From: an uncultured Oscillibacter sp.
GTDB taxonomy: Bacteria; Bacillota; Clostridia; Oscillospirales; Oscillospiraceae
NCBI GenBank assembly: GCA_910583695.1
Contig: CAJTZL010000011.1
Location: forward strand, 1 to 57,465
Length of the DNA: 57,465 bases
Reading direction: 5' to 3'
Of this stretch, positions 48,772-56,014 are shown one piece after another. The translations under genes and the position numbers were made by a program. How positions within the stretch are numbered: the first letter of the stretch is position 1; each line of letters opens with the position of its first letter. The notes under the pieces are model-generated. The model made no database searches. It had not been told where the DNA came from and saw only the letters and a list, made by a program, of their open reading frames with translations.

Positions 48772-48825
48772 GTGTTTCTTCCTCCAATGTTGATTTAATG
48801 GGCTATAAAAACGCTTAGACGTTTT

Positions 48826-49599
48826 TTACACATAGAGTTCCGATTTTGCGAACAAGGCGGCTTGGCCGGCCAGGAAAACCCGGTCTCCCTCCAGGCGGCA
48901 GAGCAGAGTTCCGCCCCGGGCGGAGGCCTGCCGGGCCGTCAGCCCCGTTTTTCCCAGCCGCTGGGTCCAGTAGGGGACGATGAGACAGTGGGCGGAACCG
49001 GTCACCGGGTCCTCGGGGACAGAGCAGCCCGGCGCGAAGCACCGGGAGACGCAGTCAAATTGGCCGCTCCTGGCGGTCACGATACAGATCTCTCCTCCCA
49101 GCGCCTCTATGGCGCGCAGGTCGGGGCAGAGGCGGACCACATCCTCCTCCCGATCCAGGACGCACAGCAGGTCCCGGGCCCTCCAGGCCTCCCGGGGACG
49201 CACGCCCAAGGCGGCGGTCATCTCATCGCTCACCTCAACCCGCACCGGCGTGTAGGCGGGGAAGTCCATTTCCAGAAGGCCCTCCTTTCGGCGGACGGTC
49301 AAGAGCCCGCTGAGGGTGCTGAAGACGAGTTCCTCCGCCTCCGGGCGGTAAAACCGGAACAGGACATAGGCGGCGGCCAGGGTAGCGTGGCCGCAGAGGT
49401 CGAATTCCTTTTCCGGGGTAAACCAGCGCAGATGCCAGCGCTCTCCCTTCGGGACCACGAAGGCGGTTTCCGCGAAATTGTTCTCCATGGCGATTTTCTG
49501 CATCAGCTCCTCGGGAGGCCAGCTGTCCAGCACGCAGACCGCCGCCGGATTTCCCTGAAAGACCCGATCAGTAAACGCGTCCACAATATACTGTACCAT
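48826..49599 (-). CDS. PhzF-family isomerase
   Basis: The 257-residue protein has the two-domain PhzF fold: opening VDAFTDRVFQGNPAAVCVLD, catalytic Glu segment ENNFAETAFVV (about residue 45), LCGHATLAAAYVLF, and the second-half FAPGCSVPEDPVTGSAHC. PhzF proteins are epimerase/isomerases; most are uncharacterised. GAAGGAGGA precedes the start. It is the first gene after the T-box leader and upstream of alaS, so it is probably under alanyl-tRNA control. Confidence 0.9.
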   Translation of the reverse strand: MVQYIVDAFTDRVFQGNPAAVCVLDSWPPEELMQKIAMENNFAETAFVVPKGERWHLRWFTPEKEFDLCGHATLAAAYVLFRFYRPEAEELVFSTLSGLLTVRRKEGLLEMDFPAYTPVRVEVSDEMTAALGVRPREAWRARDLLCVLDREEDVVRLCPDLRAIEALGGEICIVTARSGQFDCVSRCFAPGCSVPEDPVTGSAHCLIVPYWTQRLGKTGLTARQASARGGTLLCRLEGDRVFLAGQAALFAKSELYV

Positions 49600-49611
49600 G
49601 GTGTTCCTCCT

Positions 49612-49862
49612 TCAAAAAGAAAAATGCCCCGCCCCAGCATAGGGGCGAAGGCCAGCTTCGCGGTACCACCCTAATTATCCCCCCTTAAACGGGGGACATC
49701 TTAAGCCATCCGGTAACGGGGATGAGCCGTTCCGCTCCTCGCGGACCGCTCCAAAGTGGCGGCCTTGCGGCGTGAACGAGGGGCTTGCACTCTCCCCCTC
49801 TCGCTGAGGAACCGTCCCGCAGGGCTGGCTTTTTCACGGCGTTTTGCTGTTTGAACCGTAGT
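49612..49862 (-). promoter_or_regulatory. T-box leader, probably alanine-specific
   Basis: The minus strand has the invariant T-box sequence AGGGTGGTACCGCG (49672-49659), a Stem I region (CAGCGAGAGG and GAGTGCAAGC near 49808-49780) and a terminator stem GCCCC/GGGGC before an ATTTTTC run. The likely specifier is GCC at 49760-49758, just before ACTTTGGAGC, which would read Ala. T-boxes sense uncharged tRNA and permit read-through. The next genes are the PhzF protein and alaS, agreeing with Ala. Confidence 0.85.
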
Positions 49863-49863
49863 T

Positions 49864-49891
49864 ATTATATCGTATCCGCGGCGTTTGTCAA
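49864..49891 (-). promoter_or_regulatory. Promoter of the T-box operon
   Basis: On the minus strand perfect TTGACA (49891-49886) and TATAAT (49869-49864) are separated by 16 bp. The promoter lies inside the 3' end of the upstream GNAT gene. Confidence 0.82.
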
Positions 49892-50365
49892 TGGGGTATC
49901 GGCGGAAAATCGAAAGACGCCGCCCTGAATTTCAGGCGCTTTTCCCGTATAGGCGGCGATGACCCGCTGCCAGAACCAAAAAGCGCCCTCGCTGCCGAGG
50001 GAAGGAGCGATCTCCCAGGCTCCCGGATGGGCCTGAAAGCAGGCCCGGGCAGCGGCCCGGCCGATTCCCTGCCGCCGGTATGGAGGCAGAACCAGAAACT
50101 CCGCGATGCTATGGCGGAATGGGGCGCTTCGGGGATAGGGATGCACCATGGCGAAGCCCAGCAGCGTCCCACTGTCCCAAGCACGAACCAGGTATGCCTC
50201 CCGGGTCGGATCGGTAAAATAGCCGTCAAACCAGGGATAGGCAAAGAGACCGTCCTCTCCCATTTCATTGCCGTCATGGGCGCTCTCCTCATAAAGGGAA
50301 TACTGGAGCAGCCGGAATAACAGGTCCCGGTCCGGAAGACCTGCCCGAATCAGCTCAGGCTCCAT
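49865..50365 (-). CDS. GNAT-family N-acetyltransferase
   Basis: ATG at 50365 follows AGGGAAGG. The 166-residue protein has the GNAT acetyl-CoA site FLVLPPYRRQGIGRAAARAC (about residues 90-109) and an upstream beta strand with TLLGFAMVHPYPRS. Substrate is unknown. Its start overlaps the YciI-like gene by 11 bp, so the two are co-translated. Confidence 0.85.
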   Translation of the reverse strand: MEPELIRAGLPDRDLLFRLLQYSLYEESAHDGNEMGEDGLFAYPWFDGYFTDPTREAYLVRAWDSGTLLGFAMVHPYPRSAPFRHSIAEFLVLPPYRRQGIGRAAARACFQAHPGAWEIAPSLGSEGAFWFWQRVIAAYTGKAPEIQGGVFRFSADTPLTNAADTI

Positions 50366-50657
50366 GCCTTCCCTCCAGCAGGGCCTGAAAGCCTTCGGAC
50401 ATCTTTGTGGGCAGGAATTCGATGATTTCATACCGGGCCGCCGCCTCCCGGTAAAAGGGGTCCTGATCCCGGATGCGTTCCGCCTCTTCGAGACTTTCGC
50501 AATTGCAGAGAATCACGCCGCCGGTGCGGGGGACCTTCCGGCCGGAACAGAGGAATTTCCCTTGCGCATACCAATGGTCCAAGAACCGGATATGCTCCGG
50601 CAGCAGCCGCTCAATGTCCTCCAGGGGCTTTTCGTAGGTAAGGTTGAAGAAAAACAT
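50355..50657 (-). CDS. YciI-family protein
   Basis: The 100-residue protein starts FFFNLTYEKPLEDIERLLPE and has the family core HWYAQGKFLCSGRKVPRTGG followed by RDQDPFYREAAARYEI. YciI proteins are small ferredoxin-like dimers with presumed catalytic His/Asp; roles are mostly unknown. It is the first gene of the two-gene unit with GNAT and is divergent from the TetR gene. Confidence 0.87.
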   Translation of the reverse strand: MFFFNLTYEKPLEDIERLLPEHIRFLDHWYAQGKFLCSGRKVPRTGGVILCNCESLEEAERIRDQDPFYREAAARYEIIEFLPTKMSEGFQALLEGRHGA

Positions 50658-50699
50658 CTTGCATGTACCTCCCGATTCTGATAAAATAATAATGACTTC

Positions 50700-50720
50700 G
50701 GTCAGTGACCACGGTCAGTA
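50700..50720. promoter_or_regulatory. TetR-type operator in the divergent promoter region
   Basis: GGTCAGTGACC (50700-50710) is a perfect 11-bp palindrome, followed by another GGTCAGTA half site at 50713. It lies between the YciI and TetR genes, where a TetR repressor could control both directions. Confidence 0.55.
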
Positions 50721-50773
50721 TTATAAAACAGCGCATCCGGCTTGTCAAGCGGGAAAGTGGAAAGGAGCGCTTT

Positions 50774-51412
50774 GTGGAGAAGACGGCGCGAAAGAAAAAA
50801 GCCGCCGCCACCAAGGAGAACATCTTCTCCACGGCGGTGGGGCTTATCAAAGAACAGGGCTATGCCAATGTCACCGTCAGCGAAATCTGCCGGAGGGCGG
50901 GCATTGCCAAGGGGACCTTCTATGTTCACTACGCCTCCAAGGAGGACATTGTCCGGGAGAGCTATTACTCGGATATGGGCAAGTTCGTTCTGCGGGGCTA
51001 TGATTTGTTTTTGGAGCAGTTTCCAAACAGCCGGGCGGGGGACAGGATTCTCTGCTTTTTGAGCCTGGAGCTGGCATTCGCGGAGTACACGGGCTATGAG
51101 CTGACCTGTCTGGCCTATGCCCTGAACCTGGGGGCCTGTGTGCCGGGGCCCTCGGAGCACCTGGAGAGAAGGACCTTCAGCCAGGTGCTGTACCAGGAGA
51201 TTGCCGGGCACATGGACGAAGCCCTGGCCGATCTCTCCGCCGGGGAGGCGTTCACCTATCTGGAGAGTGTGGTCCGGGGAATCATGGCAACCTGGTGCTT
51301 CTCCAATCGGGCCTTTCGCATCGAAGAGGAGGGGACGGCCTTTCTGGCCTGCGCCGTCAAGGGTTTGTTCCCCATTACTCCTTCCGCCGAGGACCTACCG
51401 GCTCCCCGGTGA
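50774..51412 (+). CDS. TetR-family transcriptional regulator
   Basis: GTG 50774 follows AAAGGAGCG. The 212-residue protein has a TetR HTH (IFSTAVGLIKEQGYANVTVS, then EICRRAGIAKGTFYVHYASK, about residues 17-56) and an alpha-helical ligand/dimer domain. It probably represses the divergent YciI-GNAT operon and itself; the ligand is unknown. Its end overlaps a convergent small gene by 38 bp. Confidence 0.92.
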   Translation: MEKTARKKKAAATKENIFSTAVGLIKEQGYANVTVSEICRRAGIAKGTFYVHYASKEDIVRESYYSDMGKFVLRGYDLFLEQFPNSRAGDRILCFLSLELAFAEYTGYELTCLAYALNLGACVPGPSEHLERRTFSQVLYQEIAGHMDEALADLSAGEAFTYLESVVRGIMATWCFSNRAFRIEEEGTAFLACAVKGLFPITPSAEDLPAPR

Positions 51413-51551
51413 GGATGCAGACGCCGGTTTTATCGCACTTCCCGCAGCCCATGCAGTTGGAGGGGCCCTGGATGTGCTTGTGAATGGTGTATTGCAGCCA
51501 CGCCGCGCCGCCCACTGCCGCCGCCAGTAAAATCCACCCGAATGCTGTCAT
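51375..51551 (-). CDS. Small Cys-rich membrane protein (FeoB-associated-like)
   Basis: ATG at 51551 follows GGGAGG. The 58-residue protein has one membrane segment (GWILLAAAVGGAAWLQYTI) and a cysteine cluster, CMGCGKCDKTGVC, near the C-terminus. This resembles small cysteine-rich proteins associated with FeoB iron transporters, but no feo gene is in the window. The pattern suggests metal or Fe-S binding at the cytosolic face. It overlaps the 3' end of the TetR gene in convergent orientation. Confidence 0.65.
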   Translation of the reverse strand: MTAFGWILLAAAVGGAAWLQYTIHKHIQGPSNCMGCGKCDKTGVCILTGEPVGPRRKE

Positions 51552-51585
51552 GGAAGGTCCTCCCAATTTTATTTTTCACAGCATA

Positions 51586-52035
51586 TCATGGGAACCGGCC
51601 CTCTGTCAGTGGCATCTGCAACAGACGGAGTCCCAGCAAGGGGAGCAGGGTCTCCGGCGGACTGGGAAGGGACGGAAGTGGAAACTCCTGGGCGTCAACG
51701 ATTCTCCCGTCCGGGCGGGGAAGGGCTCGCTGGACGCAAAGCACCGGCTCCGCCAAGCTGGAAAGGGTCAGGCTGTCCCTGGGGGAGAGGCCGTAGGAAA
51801 TCACCGTCTCCGCCCGGAGGCAGGGCGGGAGGGCCTGAAGGTCCCCTGGAGCCAGCAGAAGGCGGCAGACGATTCCGCCGTCTTCCGCCTCTGCCAGAGC
51901 CCGGCAGCCCTCCGGCGTCAGGGCCAGCAGAGGCCAGATATGTTCCGTCAATTCCCCGGCCTGCCGGACCCGCCGGGTTCCTGGCGGCAGAAAGCGGTCC
52001 CACTCCATGGGGCAGTCGTAAATCGCGGAGTCCAT
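51586..52035 (-). CDS. Hypothetical 149-residue protein
   Basis: ATG at 52035 has GGAAACGGGGGG upstream. The product is rich in Leu and Pro (LPPCLRAETVISYGLSPRDS, EFPLPSLPSPPETLLPLL) with a probable alpha/beta core. The segment AETVISYGLSPRDSLTLSSL hints at a Rossmann-type motif, but I do not recognise a family. It is divergent from the DUF5662 gene, with about 120 bp between them. Confidence 0.6.
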   Translation of the reverse strand: MDSAIYDCPMEWDRFLPPGTRRVRQAGELTEHIWPLLALTPEGCRALAEAEDGGIVCRLLLAPGDLQALPPCLRAETVISYGLSPRDSLTLSSLAEPVLCVQRALPRPDGRIVDAQEFPLPSLPSPPETLLPLLGLRLLQMPLTEGRFP

Positions 52036-52154
52036 CCCATCCCCCCGTTTCCTTTGGCGTAGTGTTTGCGCTGGGGGAAATTCCATGCAAAATTTTCTCG
52101 TCTTTTTCCGGCGGGTGTGATAGAATAAGAAAAACAACGGAACCGAGATGATAC

Positions 52155-52691
52155 ATGGTGCATTTTTGGGAACATTTGAAAACCGTAAACCGCCATCGCG
52201 CCCTGGTGCGGAAGTACTGCTTCCGCCTGGGACTCTATTGGCAGGGGCTGACTCACGACCTGTCCAAGTACTCCCCGACGGAATTTTGGCCGGGTGTGAA
52301 GTACTTCCAGGGGGACCGCAGTCCCAACGACCAGCAGCGCCGGGAGGAGGGCTGCAGCGCCGCTTGGCTCCACCACAAGGGCCGGAACCGCCATCACTTT
52401 GAGTACTGGACCGACTACCAGCAGGACGGGAGCGGCATCGGCGGCGTGGAGATGCCGCCGAAGTATGTGGCGGAGATGTTCTGCGACCGGCTGGCCGCCA
52501 GCAAGGTCTATCAGGGAGAGAACTTTGACACCAGCCATCCCTACCGCTTTTTTGAGCGGGGGAAGGGGAGGCGGCTCCTGCTCCACCCGGCCACGTCGGC
52601 CCTGCTGGAGCGCATTCTCATCATACTCCGGGACCAGGGGGAGGACGCGGCCTTTGACTACGTCCGCCGGGAGGTCCTGGGGAAGAATTAG
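52155..52691 (+). CDS. DUF5662-family protein
   Basis: The 178-residue protein starts HFWEHLKTVNRHRALVRKYC and contains GLTHDLSKYSPTEFWPGVKY and LHHKGRNRHHFEYWTDY, a His/Asp-rich arrangement typical of DUF5662, which looks like an HD-type metal-binding fold (HD in THDLSK; H-H later). Catalysis on nucleotides or phosphoesters is possible but unproven. It is 10 bp before the PH-domain-like gene. Confidence 0.82.
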   Translation: MVHFWEHLKTVNRHRALVRKYCFRLGLYWQGLTHDLSKYSPTEFWPGVKYFQGDRSPNDQQRREEGCSAAWLHHKGRNRHHFEYWTDYQQDGSGIGGVEMPPKYVAEMFCDRLAASKVYQGENFDTSHPYRFFERGKGRRLLLHPATSALLERILIILRDQGEDAAFDYVRREVLGKN

Positions 52692-52701
52692 GAGGGATTG
52701 G

Positions 52702-53229
52702 ATGGACGGGGAAAGCATTCGCGGCCTGCTGCAGCCGGGGGAGCGGCTGCTGTGGGAGGGCGTGCCGGAGCGGGGCATCCGGCTCCAGCGGTCCGACTGG
52801 TATACCATCCCGTTTAGTCTGCTCTGGTGCGGGATGCTCTGCATTATCATAGGACCGCAGATTCGCACGGCAGCCGTTCTGCCGTTTATGGGATTGATTT
52901 ATGTCCCGTTTCTTCTGGCGGGGTTCTATCTGCTGGCCGGCCGTTTCTTCTTCCGGGCGTACCGGCTGGCGGGGATGCGCTATGCCGTGACGGACAAGCG
53001 GGCCGTTATCGTAAGCCGCCGGGAGGCGGTATCCCTGATGTACCGGCAGATTCCCATGCTGCAAAAGGAAATCCGCCGCAGCGGCGTGGGGACCATCTGG
53101 TTCCAGCGGCCTTCCGCTTACGGAAACGGGAACCGCCGCCGCCATGTGCCCGGCGTGGGCTTTGAGGAGATCGCCGGGGCGGAGGAGGTTTACCGTCTGC
53201 TGGAGCGGCAGATGCTGAACCGGGAATAA
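52702..53229 (+). CDS. PH-like membrane protein
   Basis: ATG 52702 follows TAGGAGGGA. The 175-residue protein has an N-terminal soluble part, two membrane segments (TIPFSLLWCGMLCIIIG; VLPFMGLIYVPFLLAGFYLL) and a C-terminal strand-rich domain (RYAVTDKRAVIVSRR...SLMYRQIP) like bacterial PH (YdbS/YdbT-type) domains. Role is unknown. It may be co-transcribed with the DUF5662 gene; a terminator follows. Confidence 0.7.
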   Translation: MDGESIRGLLQPGERLLWEGVPERGIRLQRSDWYTIPFSLLWCGMLCIIIGPQIRTAAVLPFMGLIYVPFLLAGFYLLAGRFFFRAYRLAGMRYAVTDKRAVIVSRREAVSLMYRQIPMLQKEIRRSGVGTIWFQRPSAYGNGNRRRHVPGVGFEEIAGAEEVYRLLERQMLNRE

Positions 53230-53230
53230 A

Positions 53231-53260
53231 GGAGTGGAGGCGTTGGCCTCCACTCCTTTT
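53231..53260 (+). terminator. Terminator between convergent genes
   Basis: ggagtggaggc and gcctccactcc form an 11-bp stem followed by TTTT; the XRE-pentad gene ends at 53262 from the other side. Confidence 0.85.
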
Positions 53261-53261
53261 G

Positions 53262-54059
53262 TCACTTGATGTTGGCACCGAAGACGGCCAGCAGCTTTAA
53301 CAGGGGCTTCCAGAGATTAGGGTGATGCTCCAGAAGGAACGCCTCCACCTCCGGCTGGGTCAGGCCGTTCCCCCAGAGGAGAACGTGTTTGCCCGCCGCA
53401 TCATAGCCCACGGCGGTTTCCCCCACGGCGGCCACGCCTACGGCAATCTTTCCGCCCAGAGCCGCCACGCCTCCGGCATACCAAAGGCCGAGGGCCACGG
53501 GACCAAAGGCCAGCAGGCCGACGGCCACCGGCCCCAGGGCCGCCAGACCGAAGGCCAGGGCGCCCAGAGCGAAAGTCCCTATACTGACGGCGCCAATGCT
53601 GAAAACGCCCACGCTGAGGGCCCCCAAGGCCACCACGCCCACCGCGATGTTTCCAATGGCGATGATGCCCCGGGCGGTCCTCCGGCAGCGCAGCATGTGG
53701 GGGTAAAAGGACAAGCAGACGGAAACCAGGGGGAGGCCGAAGAGCCTGGTTTTGCTCTCCCAGATCCAGGACTGGAAGAAACGGGAGATCTCCTCCACCT
53801 GCGCCTCCAGCTTCGCGGTGGAGGGAGGCGAGGGCTCGGAAGGGTGCTCCGGTTCCTCCAGATGGTCCTTTACCAGATAGTCTACGCTGACGGAAAACAG
53901 CTCCGACAGAGCGATGAGCTTGGAGAGCTCCGGAACCGCCGTACTGCTCTCCCATTTGCTGACGGACTGCCGGGTAACGCCCAGACGGTCTGCCAGCTGC
54001 TCCTGGGACAGGCCCTCCCGGCGGCGGAGGTCCAGCAGTTTTTCGGAAAAGGTCTTCAT
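53262..54059 (-). CDS. XRE regulator fused to hydrophobic pentad-repeat domain
   Basis: ATG at 54059 is used. The 265-residue protein has an HTH_3 domain (about 1-60; LLDLRRREGLSQEQLADRLG, GVTRQSVSKWESSTAVPELS), a linker, a hydrophobic segment (GLPLVSVCLSFYP) and then about twelve consecutive five-residue units ending in Gly, such as NIAVG VVALG ALSVG VFSIG AVSIG TFALG, at about residues 135-195. A C-terminal helix closes. The regular G every fifth residue indicates a beta-helix or tightly packed membrane-associated structure. It may link DNA binding to the membrane. Confidence 0.8.
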   Translation of the reverse strand: MKTFSEKLLDLRRREGLSQEQLADRLGVTRQSVSKWESSTAVPELSKLIALSELFSVSVDYLVKDHLEEPEHPSEPSPPSTAKLEAQVEEISRFFQSWIWESKTRLFGLPLVSVCLSFYPHMLRCRRTARGIIAIGNIAVGVVALGALSVGVFSIGAVSIGTFALGALAFGLAALGPVAVGLLAFGPVALGLWYAGGVAALGGKIAVGVAAVGETAVGYDAAGKHVLLWGNGLTQPEVEAFLLEHHPNLWKPLLKLLAVFGANIK

Positions 54060-54194
54060 GAAATATCCTCTCGCTTTCTTTTGGGTTGGCTTCATGCTAG
54101 CCCGCCCGGTTGGAAAAAGCAAGAACGCGGCAAGTGGAAGTTTGTCAACCGCCGGTTGCACCCTCTGCACCGCAAGGGTTTCCGGCTTTTTGAC

Positions 54195-55613
54195 TTACAG
54201 CTGGTCCCGGTTTACCATCTCCGGCGGGCGGTCCAGCAGCCAGGGGTCGTCCATCAGGCCGTGGATGTACCGGATGGCGGAGGCGTAGTAAAAGCCGTCC
54301 ACAATCCGCTCATCGGTGACGAAGTTGCAGTCCACATATTTCCGCAGAACAACGCTGCCGTCCCGTTTGGTCTCGTAGACCCGGCGCTTTCTTCCAAAGG
54401 CGCAGAACACAGGCACATTGCCGAAGTCATAGAGGTGGTGATGGATGGGCGGGATGCCCAGAGAGGCCATAGAAGTGATGAATAAAGAGCCGTGAAAAGG
54501 GGAAAGCCTTGTCAGCCAGCGGGGCAGCAGACCGAAATAATCCCCCGCCTGAAGCAGGGCCACCAGCCCCCGGAGCAGCAACCCGGGGACCAGATTCAAC
54601 GCCCCCGCCAGCTTGTCGAAGGAGGAATCCAATGGCGTGCTCTTGACCTCCCGGACCTTTTCATCAAAGCGGCGGAATACGGTCTCCGCCGTGTCGGCGG
54701 GATCAAAGTCGACCTTGATGACAGTGTCGGGAGAGTCGGTGGACATCTCTTTTTTAATGGTCATGTTGACCTCAATGACCCGGTCCCGGCTGTAGGCCCG
54801 CTGACCGGCAATAAAGCGGTTCAGGCCCGGATAGCGGGCGCATGCCCGGACGTAGGCCGCAAGAATGACATGGAGAACACCGAAGCCCTTCCAGCCCGCC
54901 TGACGCTTTTCCGCAATGTAGCGGTCCACCGCTGTCACCTCGAACTGGTCGGCAATGAAATTCTGGGAGGTGTTCCGGGTTTTCATGATGAAGGGGGACA
55001 CGGCGAAAATGGGGGAGAGAGTCCGCAGGCGCCGCCCGTCGTTCCGGTCGCCAAAGCGGCGGATGAGGCTGTCCTCCTCTACAGGCCGCCGCCGCATGGC
55101 CAGGGACAGGCAGAGCAGAGCCGCCATGCAGCAGAGGACGGACAGCTCCGGCAGCCACTCGTGGAGGGTCCAGCCGGTTTTCTGCCGGTCCTCCACAAAA
55201 ATGTGGTACAGCATGGGCAGGCCGAACAGGGGCCACAGGAAGGCTTGCGTGCGGACAATTCCCACTACCGTGGCGGTGTAGAGAACCGCAATCAGGGCGT
55301 AGAGCAGGAGGCAGAGGACCGTGTGGAGAATGGAGACGAAATAGAAGGCCTTCACGGCAAAGAATACACAGCCCAGCCACACGGGGATGGCGGAGCGGTA
55401 CAGCCGCTCCCGGCCGTCCAAAAAGAGAATCCAGATAAAGCAAAGGTTTGCCCAGAGGGGCAGGAGGACCTGAAAGAGGAGGACGGATACGGACAGCGCT
55501 GGTTCTCCCACGGCCCAGACGGCGCGGATCAGGCCGGAAGAGGCCATCAGCAGTGCCGACAGGAGCACCATTCCCCGGATGGAAGGCAGCCAGTACACGG
55601 TCCTCTGTTTCAT
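54195..55613 (-). CDS. Membrane-fused E2/CAT-like acyltransferase domain protein
   Basis: ATG at 55613 follows CAGGGGA. The 472-residue protein has an N-terminal membrane part of about six helices (about 1-175) and a C-terminal domain (about 215-460) like the catalytic domain of 2-oxo-acid dehydrogenase E2 and chloramphenicol acetyltransferases (FIMKTRNTSQNFIADQFEVT, NRFIAGQRAYSRDRVIEVNM). The E2 signature DHRxxDG appears as DERIVDGFY (residues 434-442), so the catalytic His is replaced by Glu. It lacks a lipoyl domain. It may be an inactive, binding-type or altered acyltransferase at the membrane. Confidence 0.75.
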   Translation of the reverse strand: MKQRTVYWLPSIRGMVLLSALLMASSGLIRAVWAVGEPALSVSVLLFQVLLPLWANLCFIWILFLDGRERLYRSAIPVWLGCVFFAVKAFYFVSILHTVLCLLLYALIAVLYTATVVGIVRTQAFLWPLFGLPMLYHIFVEDRQKTGWTLHEWLPELSVLCCMAALLCLSLAMRRRPVEEDSLIRRFGDRNDGRRLRTLSPIFAVSPFIMKTRNTSQNFIADQFEVTAVDRYIAEKRQAGWKGFGVLHVILAAYVRACARYPGLNRFIAGQRAYSRDRVIEVNMTIKKEMSTDSPDTVIKVDFDPADTAETVFRRFDEKVREVKSTPLDSSFDKLAGALNLVPGLLLRGLVALLQAGDYFGLLPRWLTRLSPFHGSLFITSMASLGIPPIHHHLYDFGNVPVFCAFGRKRRVYETKRDGSVVLRKYVDCNFVTDERIVDGFYYASAIRYIHGLMDDPWLLDRPPEMVNRDQL

Positions 55614-55647
55614 GGAATCCCCTGCTTTCTCTGTTTTATGTCCTGAA

Positions 55648-55778
55648 AAACGGCGCACCGCCCGTAAGGGAGCGCGCCGTTTCGGTATGCGGTATGCAGT
55701 CCCTCCGGGACAAGCGGAACCGCCGGAGGCTCCCGGAAGTTTCCTTAGACATTATACGGCTTTTCCCGGGAAAGTCAA
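55648..55778 (-). promoter_or_regulatory. Promoter and structured leader of the acyltransferase-like gene
   Basis: On the minus strand TTGACT (55778-55773) and TATAAT (55756-55751) have a 16-bp spacer. The leader contains a tccggga/tcccgga stem, a repeated GCATACC (in gcataccgcatacc) and a terminator-like hairpin, aaacggcgc/gcgccgttt (55648-55682), with a TTTTTC tail before the gene. The layout is that of an attenuated or ligand-regulated leader, but no known class is recognised. Confidence 0.5.
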
Positions 55779-55924
55779 GATTTCGACGGGCTTTTCCCCG
55801 GAAAACCGGCTGAAAGTTTGTGCCGCTCCCTGCGTTTTCGGGAATGGTTGGCATTTTGCACAAAGGTCTTCCGGCATTTTTTGAAAGATCGGGAAAAAAT
55901 TTCGCCGGATTCCGGATTCCGCCC

Positions 55925-55953
55925 TTGTTTATTTTCGCCGCAAATGTTACACT
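55925..55953 (+). promoter_or_regulatory. gdhA promoter
   Basis: TTGTTT (55925-55930) and TACACT (55948-55953) are 17 bp apart. The rest of 55779-56014 upstream shows nothing more than AT-rich promoter sequence. Confidence 0.55.
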
Positions 55954-56014
55954 AAAGACAACACCCCTGTGGGGGATTCGTGGATGCCCTATGTTTTATA
56001 AGGAGGATGTTTCT

